In this document: piece by piece, positions 1-4,864 of the stretch | Numbering within the stretch: position 1 is the stretch's first letter | How the letters are laid out: every line of letters begins with the position of its first letter | NCBI GenBank assembly: GCA_002685895.1 | Contig: NYYK01000090.1 | Location: 1 to 5,526 of the forward strand | Direction of reading: 5' to 3' | Source of the DNA: Methanobacteriota archaeon | Lineage (GTDB): Archaea > Thermoplasmatota > Poseidoniia > Poseidoniales > Thalassarchaeaceae | Length of the DNA stretch: 5,526 nucleotides | Program-made: the position numbers and the translations under genes | Notes under the pieces: generated by a model | Seen by the model: the letters and a program-made list of their open reading frames with translations, nothing else | Told to the model about the DNA's origin: nothing | The model's database searches: none

Positions 1-258
1 CAAGCAACTGCTGCTTTGATTCTTTCAATTCTTGGAATTGTAATGTGTGGGGCATGTACTGCTATCCCTGGATTAATAATGGCAAATGGTGCACTTGCAA
101 TCACCAATCAATATCCAAATCATCCAGATGCTGGCTCGGCCAAAGCTGCCATGATTATCGGATGGATTGTAATTGCCCTTACCCTCCTCGGATTATTGGC
201 ATGGGTATTAATCATAGTACTCGCAGGTGCTGGAGCAGTGGCTTCAGAAGGATACTGA
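1..258 (+). CDS. Small two-helix membrane protein, DUF4190-like (5' end missing)
   Basis: The reading frame is open from the first base and ends at TGA 256-258, so the gene starts before the window; a TTG at 16 is only an internal codon. The 85 visible residues form two hydrophobic helices, roughly residues 4-32 (ATAALILSILGIVMCG onward) and 50-77 (AAMIIGWIVIALTLLG onward). They are joined by a short polar loop (TNQYPNHPDAGSAK). The ending is short and Gly/Ala-rich (AGAGAVASEGY). The layout of small residues in helix 1, a hydrophilic loop and then an A..IG.I.I.L.LL helix resembles DUF4190/CD225-type small membrane proteins, which often have a proline-rich N-terminus; here that part would lie outside the window. 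The family has no established biochemical role. Membrane location is well supported; the family name is a resemblance by eye. Confidence 0.75.
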   Translation, partial: QATAALILSILGIVMCGACTAIPGLIMANGALAITNQYPNHPDAGSAKAAMIIGWIVIALTLLGLLAWVLIIVLAGAGAVASEGY

Positions 259-299
259 TTCTGATTCCTAATTTCAGCGATCATCAGTGTTGTCAATTG

Positions 300-317
300 G
301 CGTAGCATGGCTAACGC
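300..317. repeat. Small inverted repeat between convergent genes
   Basis: GCGTAGC (300-306) and GCTAACGC (310-317) are inverted copies with one bulged A, separated by ATG. The repeat lies in the 101-base spacer between the end of the membrane protein gene (258) and the end of the convergent small gene (360), where a transcription terminator would be expected. No T-run follows on either strand, so a terminator role is only a guess. Nothing else recognisable was seen in 259-359. Confidence 0.25.
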
Positions 318-359
318 ACTAACAAACATCAGATAATGAGATGATTCGAGAATTTGATC

Positions 360-491
360 TCAATTTCTTCCTTTCCAAAATCGAGTGCTAAGTAAATTAT
401 GTGCTACTCGCTTCAAACGGGATTTCTTCTCCTCACTATCTCGTAATCTCTTGCTATGAAAATCCAACCACTCTTCTAACCATGCATCCAT
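360..491 (-). CDS. Small charged protein, 43 aa, unknown function
   Basis: The minus-strand ATG at 491-489 runs 43 codons to TGA at 362-360. The start is well fixed: GGAGGT lies six bases upstream, and an in-frame TGA sits just before that site, so there is no longer version. The product is highly charged, with 11 Lys/Arg and 7 Asp/Glu. It has three tryptophans (W4, W8, W39) and no cysteine or membrane segment. Residues 2-34 (from DAWLEEWLDF through the SEEKKSRLKR stretch) look like one amphipathic helix, with an acidic start, a basic second half and an FWKGRN tail. I recognise no family. The gene is divergent from the HxlR-type regulator gene and convergent with the membrane protein gene. 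It might be a small nucleic-acid-binding or partner protein, but this is inferred from charge only. Confidence rests on the ribosome binding site, not on homology. Confidence 0.55.
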   Translation of the reverse strand: MDAWLEEWLDFHSKRLRDSEEKKSRLKRVAHNLLSTRFWKGRN

Positions 492-497
492 ATTCCG

Positions 498-503
498 ACC
501 TCC
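498..503 (-). promoter_or_regulatory. Strong Shine-Dalgarno site of the 43-aa gene
   Basis: Read on the minus strand, GGAGGT lies six bases before the ATG at 491, a near-perfect match to the 3' end of 16S rRNA at good spacing. None of the other visible gene starts in this window has a comparable site. This decides both the start and the likelihood that the small frame is real. Confidence 0.6.
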
Positions 504-521
504 TCATTTACCATCTCGGGC

Positions 522-548
522 AATATATGGTTGTACTCCGCATTATAT
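522..548. promoter_or_regulatory. Divergent promoter region with two TATA-like boxes
   Basis: The 130-base gap between the divergent small gene (start 491) and the HxlR-type gene (start 622/625) holds AATATAT (522-528) and ATTATAT (542-548). Archaeal TATA boxes sit about 26 bases before the transcript start. Read on the minus strand, the 542-548 box would start a transcript near 519 with a short leader that includes the ribosome binding site. The 522-528 box would start inside that site and so fits less well. Read on the plus strand, 542-548 would start near 571, giving a leader of about 50 bases for the HxlR-type gene. The assignment is by sequence resemblance only. Confidence 0.3.
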
Positions 549-621
549 CAATAGAGAAGTGAAATGGGATATGTCTAAGTGCAATGGCTACACCACATGA
601 GTTTAGTAACACCGGGGGATT

Positions 622-1104
622 GTGATGCCTGAGCCACCAATGATTCTTGATGAAAAGGAATACAAAGAAATTGAAGATGCAATAACAAAGACTGAAGAAT
701 TAGGAAATCGTGTTCGTGAATTGTTCCGCGATAATTCAAATGAAGTCTTATTTGCATCTGGGAGCAGAATTCACGATATCTCTTGGGAAGTTGATGCTGC
801 TGTAGAAGCACTCAATGTCTTTGCATCACGTTGGACCATTGAGATTCTCGCCGCTCTATACATCGCTGGTGAACGGCGCTTCAATGAACTTCGCCGCCTC
901 TTGGTTGGGATCTCTAGTCGTACCCTCTCAGACAAACTAACCACCCTAAGAGAATCTGGTTTCATTAATCGTATTGTTGTTGATGGACCACCAGTCAAAG
1001 TCACCTATAATCTCACTGAGCATGGCGCCCGTGATGGCCGTCTTCTAAGCCCGCTTGTAGCCTACGTGAAAGTAAACAATAGTAGTGTCATCAAAAGCGA
1101 TTAA
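622..1104 (+). CDS. HxlR-type winged-helix transcriptional regulator
   Basis: A DNA-binding regulator of the HxlR family (MarR-like fold). Numbering from GTG 622, the winged helix spans about residues 62-150. It shows the family pattern in order: RWTIEIL (70-76), a G-x-RRFNEL turn (83-90), the recognition helix GISSRTLSDKLTTL (96-109), SGFINR (112-117) and the wing ending PPVKVTYNLTEHG (123-135). Residues 1-60 are an extra, mostly helical and acidic N-terminal part rich in Glu and Lys, making the protein longer than the usual 110-120 residues. It has no cysteine, so the redox sensing of HypR/YodB-type relatives is not possible, and the C-terminal part lacks the usual tryptophan of the dimer helix. 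The start could be GTG 622 or, more conventionally, ATG 625; no good ribosome binding site is visible beyond GGGGGA at 614-619. It is the first of three successive winged-helix genes. Its target and ligand are unknown. Confidence 0.85.
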   Translation: MMPEPPMILDEKEYKEIEDAITKTEELGNRVRELFRDNSNEVLFASGSRIHDISWEVDAAVEALNVFASRWTIEILAALYIAGERRFNELRRLLVGISSRTLSDKLTTLRESGFINRIVVDGPPVKVTYNLTEHGARDGRLLSPLVAYVKVNNSSVIKSD

Positions 1105-1114
1105 TGGTTCAAAC

Positions 1115-1122
1115 AATATAAT
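1115..1122 (+). promoter_or_regulatory. Possible TATA box of the membrane-anchored regulator gene
   Basis: AATATAAT lies in the 66-base spacer after the HxlR-type gene. A start about 26 bases downstream would fall near 1145, leaving a leader of roughly 25 bases before ATG 1171. If real, this gene has its own promoter rather than depending on readthrough. There is no Shine-Dalgarno site before ATG 1171. Confidence 0.3.
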
Positions 1123-1170
1123 CGACTAACCAACACATACAATAGGGACCGACTACAGAAGATTACTTAG

Positions 1171-1818
1171 ATGGCACTCTTGAGTCAGTTTGGTAGTCGC
1201 TATGCGTTCCTAGGTGCCGCTGTTGCAGGATTAACTGGTATCGGCTCGCTTGCTTCAGGACTCCTACCTTGGAATTGGTCAATATCTGGCGCCATCAGTT
1301 CACATCGACAACGTGATTGGGAACATCCACTAAGAGTGCAGATTCTCGATACTTTGGGTAGTAACCCAGGTATTTGCTACCGTCGACTTCAGAGAAATTT
1401 GAATGTGGCCAACGGCACCCTAAGACACCATCTTGACGTACTGCAAACGCAGAGAACTGTCACCACAATGCCTGTTAATGGCCGCACTTGCTATTATGCC
1501 GGAGCGCCAAGCCAATTGGAAATAATCCGTCATATGCAGATTGAGGACGAAAAAGCAGCAGAAATGATGCCCGTTGGACTATCACAGGTTCAACGAGAGG
1601 TCGTCACAAGATTGGTTCAAGAACCACTACCTCAATCTCAAGCTTCACTCGCTCGTGACATTAGCCGAAGCCGCGCATCAGTGAACAGTGCGGTTCTAGT
1701 CCTTCGAAGGCGCGGAATTCTCTCATGTAGCAATCTGGACCTAGCTGATCATTTGATTGGACTACGCACTGGTACACTCGATTATGAGTGGATTGATGAG
1801 CGTAAAGTCGCAGCATAA
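1171..1818 (+). CDS. Membrane-anchored tandem winged-helix protein
   Basis: The 215-residue protein has three parts. Residues 11-34 (AFLGAAVAGLTGIGSLASGLLPW) form one hydrophobic segment, likely a membrane anchor, with R10 before it and R46, R48 and R53 after it. Residues 51-110 form an ArsR/MarR-like winged helix of archaeal type: LRVQILDTLGSNPG (54-67), then GTLRHHLDVLQTQR (82-95) as recognition helix, and a wing ending RTCYY (105-109). Residues 136-186 form a second winged helix (LSQVQREVVTRLV through SRSRASVNSAVLVLRRRGIL). With the N-terminus outside, the DNA-binding domains would lie in the cytoplasm, giving a one-component membrane regulator; this topology is inferred. The start ATG 1171 is the first in the frame region and places the hydrophobic segment near the N-terminus. 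The gene lies 66 bases after the HxlR-type gene, on the same strand. The regulated genes and signal are unknown. The anchor could instead be a buried helix, but its length and composition favour membrane insertion. Confidence 0.75.
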   Translation: MALLSQFGSRYAFLGAAVAGLTGIGSLASGLLPWNWSISGAISSHRQRDWEHPLRVQILDTLGSNPGICYRRLQRNLNVANGTLRHHLDVLQTQRTVTTMPVNGRTCYYAGAPSQLEIIRHMQIEDEKAAEMMPVGLSQVQREVVTRLVQEPLPQSQASLARDISRSRASVNSAVLVLRRRGILSCSNLDLADHLIGLRTGTLDYEWIDERKVAA

Positions 1819-1832
1819 TTGCCTAATTTCAG

Positions 1833-1872
1833 TAGAGACGAGAACTCTTCTCTAAATCGTCGTTTTCACGAT
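1833..1872. repeat. Two adjacent inverted repeats after the tandem winged-helix gene
   Basis: The first repeat spans 1833-1854, with arms TAGAGACGAG and CTCTTCTCTA around a central AA; nine of ten arm pairs match. The second has arms ATCGT (1856-1860) and ACGAT (1868-1872) around CGTTTTC. They sit 15 bases after the stop codon at 1818 and within the 120-base spacer before the next regulator gene. They could form RNA hairpins that end or protect the upstream transcript, or be an operator for dimeric winged-helix proteins encoded on either side. There is no long T-run after them. Confidence 0.4.
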
Positions 1873-1915
1873 AAGTAGTGTCAAGACAACAGATAGCATC
1901 AACAGCACTTAGAAC

Positions 1916-1931
1916 TGGGCTACATCGCCCA
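1916..1931 (+). promoter_or_regulatory. Hairpin-forming sequence just before the 1939 start
   Basis: TGGGC (1916-1920) and GCCCA (1927-1931) are perfect inverted copies around TACATC, ending seven bases before ATG 1939. If transcribed, the hairpin would lie in the leader and occupy the place of a ribosome binding site, which is otherwise absent. If transcription starts at or after 1931, it is instead a DNA element at the promoter. No clear TATA box is visible upstream. Confidence 0.3.
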
Positions 1932-1938
1932 AGGCTAG

Positions 1939-3030
1939 ATGTTGAGACTTCGGCTTGAAGAGCAACCCGCCCCTACTGGCAAGAAGGATGTGGAAATGCT
2001 ACTTGGTTGGCTACTCGATACACTTGGATTAGTTAGACGGCGTAACGATGCTGATACCTCAGATGCCGCCCAACGACCCCTACATCGCTTGATGCGAGAT
2101 CATCTTCTCAAAAATCCAATGAAAGGAGTTGATGCGAAAACTCTTGCAGACCAATTAGGAATCAGTATGACGGCCCTACATCACCACCTCAAGGGGTTAC
2201 AAGCAATCAGACTGGTCGCCTCAAAAAGTGGCGAAAACGGCTGGATGAAGCATCACCTCCGCTGCGGTTCCCTATCTGCTGCTGTCGACCTGCTTCATCG
2301 CGAAGCAGGTGGTATCCTCGCAATCCGCCTTTCCCCGCTTGAACGATGGCAAACCGGCTCTGTAGACAGGGATAGTAGTGAAGAAACCGAAGAAATCCCA
2401 TTGAAACTTGTAATTTGTGAACCTCGCCCATTAGTTAATAATGAAGATGAAATAGATGCTTTTCTCAATGATTTTGCCCTCCGAGGGGAACGGAGTCGTC
2501 AAACCTCGGGGGATGATTTGACTCGCCAAGTGTTTGAATCACTTCTCTCTGCTAACCACGCAATTTCTCTGGATGAAGCGGTGGCACAATGGGGTGCAAC
2601 AAGACCTCGCCTGACTCGCACATTCGATCGATTCAGGGCTGCTGGCTTGGTCGAACGGGTCCTTCGTCATGACCGACTGACTGTAATTCTCTGGGATGCA
2701 CTATCTACCCAGTATTCCCGACGGGGGGAGAAGTGGTTACTCGGAAAGGGTGGATTAGGTCGACTAGATGAAAAGGTGAGTAAACAGGTGGTGAAATCTC
2801 TGCGTGAGGGTAAGTTTGACTCAGATAGATGTGCCGAATTATTCTCTAAAACCAGTGAAGATGAACTGCGCTTGGCACTCAATCTTCTTGGAGGTCGATT
2901 GCCCTATGGATATCGCCTATCTGGAAATTCTGGAGATGATGTAGCCCGTCAGGTTTGTTTACGCTTTGAGGCTATTTTCAGCCGATTAAAGAGAATTGCA
3001 TCTGCACTTGATGAACTTCAAGCAAACTAA
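1939..3030 (+). CDS. Tandem winged-helix regulator-like protein
   Basis: The 363-residue protein has at least two predicted winged helices. The first, about residues 46-98, carries LHRLMRDHLLKNP (48-60), LADQLGIS (69-76) and the recognition helix MTALHHHLKGLQAIRLV (77-93). The second, about 192-252, includes LTRQVFESLLSANHAISLDEAV (194-215) and RPRLTRTFDRFRAAGLVERV (222-241). Between them, 110-185 has an acidic linker (DSSEETEE, 145-152). After 255 comes a charged helical tail (DEKVSKQVVKSLREGKFDSD onward) that I do not recognise. The first domain resembles that of the preceding gene (L.HHL..LQ..R.V), so the two are likely paralogues. The start is uncertain: ATG 1939 has no ribosome binding site, and ATG 1996 (M20) would begin directly at MLLGWLLDTLGLV, a short hydrophobic helix that might contact the membrane. 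The stop overlaps the stop of the convergent dihydrouridine synthase gene. DNA binding is likely; targets are unknown. Confidence 0.7.
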   Translation: MLRLRLEEQPAPTGKKDVEMLLGWLLDTLGLVRRRNDADTSDAAQRPLHRLMRDHLLKNPMKGVDAKTLADQLGISMTALHHHLKGLQAIRLVASKSGENGWMKHHLRCGSLSAAVDLLHREAGGILAIRLSPLERWQTGSVDRDSSEETEEIPLKLVICEPRPLVNNEDEIDAFLNDFALRGERSRQTSGDDLTRQVFESLLSANHAISLDEAVAQWGATRPRLTRTFDRFRAAGLVERVLRHDRLTVILWDALSTQYSRRGEKWLLGKGGLGRLDEKVSKQVVKSLREGKFDSDRCAELFSKTSEDELRLALNLLGGRLPYGYRLSGNSGDDVARQVCLRFEAIFSRLKRIASALDELQAN

Positions 3031-4073
3031 TCTTGCTGGGTCTGATTCTTACTTGCTGTAACTAATTCAACGAGAAATGCCTCAACTGAAGTTGACAATT
3101 GCATTGCCCCTCGGTTACTGTGTAATTCGGTTCGAAATGCCTTACTCCCAGGCAATTCTTTGGTGAAGGCGAAGGCGTGACGCAAGCGATTCTTACTCAG
3201 AAGATGTGCCTCTACTTCTTCAGAAGAGGATTTTTGCCTCAGTTCATTGAGTTCATCATCGAGATTTACATAACGGCGCCAAGCCCACAATCTTGCACTT
3301 GCTTGATTTTCTATCGAGGAGGTGGGGCTCCAAGGCGGAGGGGATGAATCCCAATCTAATTGACTTTTAATTTGTTGAAAAATTGTGGGCCTACCGATTG
3401 CAGAGCGTCCAATCATCAAGCCAGCAGCACCGGTAATTTGCAAACACTTTGTAGCAGATGCGGCATCCACTATGTCACCATTGGCAACGACTGGGATATC
3501 AACTGCATCAACAATTTCAGCAATTGCTTGCCAATCAGCTACACCGGAATAGCGTTGACGGAGTGTACGCCCATGCACACATATCCTCTCAACACCGACA
3601 TCTTGCACACGCTTGGCTAATTCAAGCGCGTTGATTCTCTCCGTACCAGTGCCTAGCCTCATTTTCACTGTGATGGGTACTTTGGAAACCTCAACACACT
3701 TCTCAACCATCCCAACTAATTCATCTGGTCTCCCCATCAATGCTGCACCTGCACAATGGCGTGTTACCTTTGGTGCTGGACAGCCAAAATTTAGATCTAT
3801 CAAATCGGCAACATCCTGCAATAATTCACAACTTTGTACCATTTCCTCTACTTTACCACCAAAAATTTGAGGAATGAAAGGTGTTTCTCTAGGGTCACTC
3901 TCTAATTTGTGCCAACTTTTGGAATCTTGGCGGGTTAAAGCGGCTGCTGCCGTGAATTCTGAAATGGTGAAATCTGCACCACACTCTCTAGCTAATAGCC
4001 TGAAGGCAAGGTCGGTCACTCCTGCCATTGGGGCAAGAAATAGGGGAACTTGTTCCACCTCTCCGGCCATCAT
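3027..4073 (-). CDS. dus: tRNA-dihydrouridine synthase (Dus family)
   Basis: An FMN-dependent enzyme that reduces uridines in the D-loop of tRNA to dihydrouridine with NADPH, in the cytoplasm. The TIM-barrel family motifs are all present: LAPMAGVTD (13-21) at the FMN-binding start, PQIFGG (68-73), and LNFGCPAPKVTRHCAGAALM (94-113) with C98 as the catalytic cysteine. Then come VKMRLG (136-141, K137 to FMN), VHGRTLRQRYSGVADW (166-181, with H167 and R169), IPVVANGDI (193-201) and GLMIGRSAIGRP (218-229). The C-terminal part from about 240 is the helical tRNA-binding domain (GSKAFRTELHSNRG). The length of 348 is normal and nothing essential is missing. Two ATG codons lie in tandem (4073 and 4070); the fit to the family N-terminus allows either. 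There is no Shine-Dalgarno site, and an inverted repeat frames the starts. The tRNA position modified cannot be read from the sequence. The gene is divergent from rpsB and convergent with the 1939-3030 gene, overlapping it by four bases. Confidence 0.95.
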   Translation of the reverse strand: MMAGEVEQVPLFLAPMAGVTDLAFRLLARECGADFTISEFTAAAALTRQDSKSWHKLESDPRETPFIPQIFGGKVEEMVQSCELLQDVADLIDLNFGCPAPKVTRHCAGAALMGRPDELVGMVEKCVEVSKVPITVKMRLGTGTERINALELAKRVQDVGVERICVHGRTLRQRYSGVADWQAIAEIVDAVDIPVVANGDIVDAASATKCLQITGAAGLMIGRSAIGRPTIFQQIKSQLDWDSSPPPWSPTSSIENQASARLWAWRRYVNLDDELNELRQKSSSEEVEAHLLSKNRLRHAFAFTKELPGSKAFRTELHSNRGAMQLSTSVEAFLVELVTASKNQTQQD

Positions 4074-4089
4074 TTTTTGCGGGGAGGTG
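4056..4089 (-). promoter_or_regulatory. Inverted repeat with the dus start codons in its loop
   Basis: On the plus strand the arms are CACCTCTCCG (4056-4065) and CGGGGAGGTG (4080-4089). Nine of ten positions pair, with one mismatch at 4062/4083. In the dus mRNA this gives a GC-rich stem whose 14-base loop (CAAAAAATGATGGC) contains both possible start codons. The upstream arm also carries CACCTCC, which looks like the 3' end of 16S rRNA. A stem of this kind could tune translation or bind a protein. It lies at the gene border, so it could also be a DNA operator. Function is inferred; the pairing is seen directly. Confidence 0.45.
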
Positions 4090-4121
4090 TCCTGATACAG
4101 AAGTTACCGGCTCTTTTGCCT

Positions 4122-4129
4122 CTAAATAG
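4122..4129. promoter_or_regulatory. TATA-like element between dus and rpsB
   Basis: CTAAATAG reads as CTATTTAG on the other strand, so it is TATA-like both ways. On the plus strand a start about 26 bases downstream falls near 4152, which suits translation from ATG 4172 of rpsB with a leader of about 20 bases. On the minus strand the start would be near 4100, about 27 bases before dus. One shared element or two overlapping ones are possible. This is resemblance only. Confidence 0.35.
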
Positions 4130-4147
4130 TGATAGAAGCGGTTATGA

Positions 4148-4786
4148 ATGGCCGTCCGGTCGCCGAGCCGAATGAGTGAACAGAACACACCATTGATGGC
4201 GTACGAAGAGTACGAATTGAATTCTGTTCACATAGGCACTCAGAACAAAAGTAAGGATATGCAGCCATTCATTAGGGGAACCACAACTGAGGGCCCCCTC
4301 ATCCACCAAATTGATGTTACAAAGACTGACGAAAGACTCTCGTTGGCTGCAAATCTCATCAATCAATATGATAGCAGAGACATTCTAGTTGTCAGTGCTC
4401 GCCAATATGGACAGCGTCCTGCTCGTATGTTTGCACAGGCGATAGGTGCTCGACACATTGTTGGGCGCTTTATTCCTGGTACACTAACCAATCCTCGTCT
4501 GCGCACCTACATCGAGCCTCGAGTCATTTTCGTTACAGATCCACAGGCTGATTCACAGGCGCTTTCAGAGGCTGTCAAAAGTGGGTTACCGGTAATTGGT
4601 ATATGTGACACCAATAACCATCTCCGTAATGTCGACTTTTGCATCCCTGCTAACAACAAAGGTCGCCGTAGCCTCGCTTTAGTATACTGGCTTCTTTCTC
4701 GCGAAATTCTCAAAGCCCGCGGTGATTCTGATGATGCTACTTGGAATCACCACCAGAAGATTGAGGAGTGGGAATCGTCATTCTAA
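4148..4786 (+). CDS. rpsB: Small ribosomal subunit protein uS2, archaeal type
   Basis: A structural protein of the 30S subunit, located between head and body near the mRNA exit. Numbered from ATG 4148, the archaeal/eukaryotic S2/SA signature is complete: VHIGTQNKSKDM (27-38), HQIDVTKTDERL (53-64), VVSARQYGQRPARMFA (81-96), GRFIPGTLTNP (106-116), YIEPRVIFVTDPQAD (121-135), GLPVIGICDTNN (146-157), IPANNKGRRSLALVYWLL (166-183). It lacks the long coiled-coil insertion of bacterial S2, which is the strongest argument that the window is archaeal. The start is probably ATG 4172 (MSEQNTPLMAYEEY), giving 204 residues, the usual length; the eight extra residues from ATG 4148 (MAVRSPSR) have no family counterpart I know. 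No Shine-Dalgarno site precedes either. In many archaea rpsB follows rpoN, rpoK and eno; here its upstream neighbour is a divergent dus, and a Cas4-like gene follows after 78 bases. Confidence 0.95.
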   Translation: MAVRSPSRMSEQNTPLMAYEEYELNSVHIGTQNKSKDMQPFIRGTTTEGPLIHQIDVTKTDERLSLAANLINQYDSRDILVVSARQYGQRPARMFAQAIGARHIVGRFIPGTLTNPRLRTYIEPRVIFVTDPQADSQALSEAVKSGLPVIGICDTNNHLRNVDFCIPANNKGRRSLALVYWLLSREILKARGDSDDATWNHHQKIEEWESSF

Positions 4787-4864
4787 TCATCTCCGCCACT
4801 AAGGCAATTTAATGAGATGTCTTTTGCACAATCCTCTTGACTGAAAACCCAATAGTGCTGAATT

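Noticed and set aside
45..329. Frames of 86 (plus) and 69 (minus) codons at the left edge
   Set aside because: Both overlap the membrane protein frame, whose helices and open 5' end make it the real gene; the alternatives read as unstructured shadows.
571..600. Nine-codon frame MSKCNGYTT as a leader peptide
   Set aside because: It has no ribosome binding site, no run of regulatory codons and no attenuator-like hairpins after it.
1123..1156. Direct repeat CGACTA at 1123 and 1150 as a regulator binding site
   Set aside because: Six matching bases in two copies is within chance for a spacer of this length and composition.
4081..4092. Shine-Dalgarno site GGAGGTG on the plus strand for a gene starting near 4095
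   Set aside because: No ATG, GTG or TTG follows at a suitable distance; the motif is one arm of the inverted repeat around the dus start.
3360..4095. Three plus-strand frames of 73-86 codons opposite dus
   Set aside because: They are antisense to a complete Dus protein with every family motif and show no features of their own.
4787..4864. Terminator or riboswitch in the rpsB to Cas4-like spacer
   Set aside because: Only a four-base GCAC/GTGC pairing and a TTTT stretch were found, too little to support a structured element.
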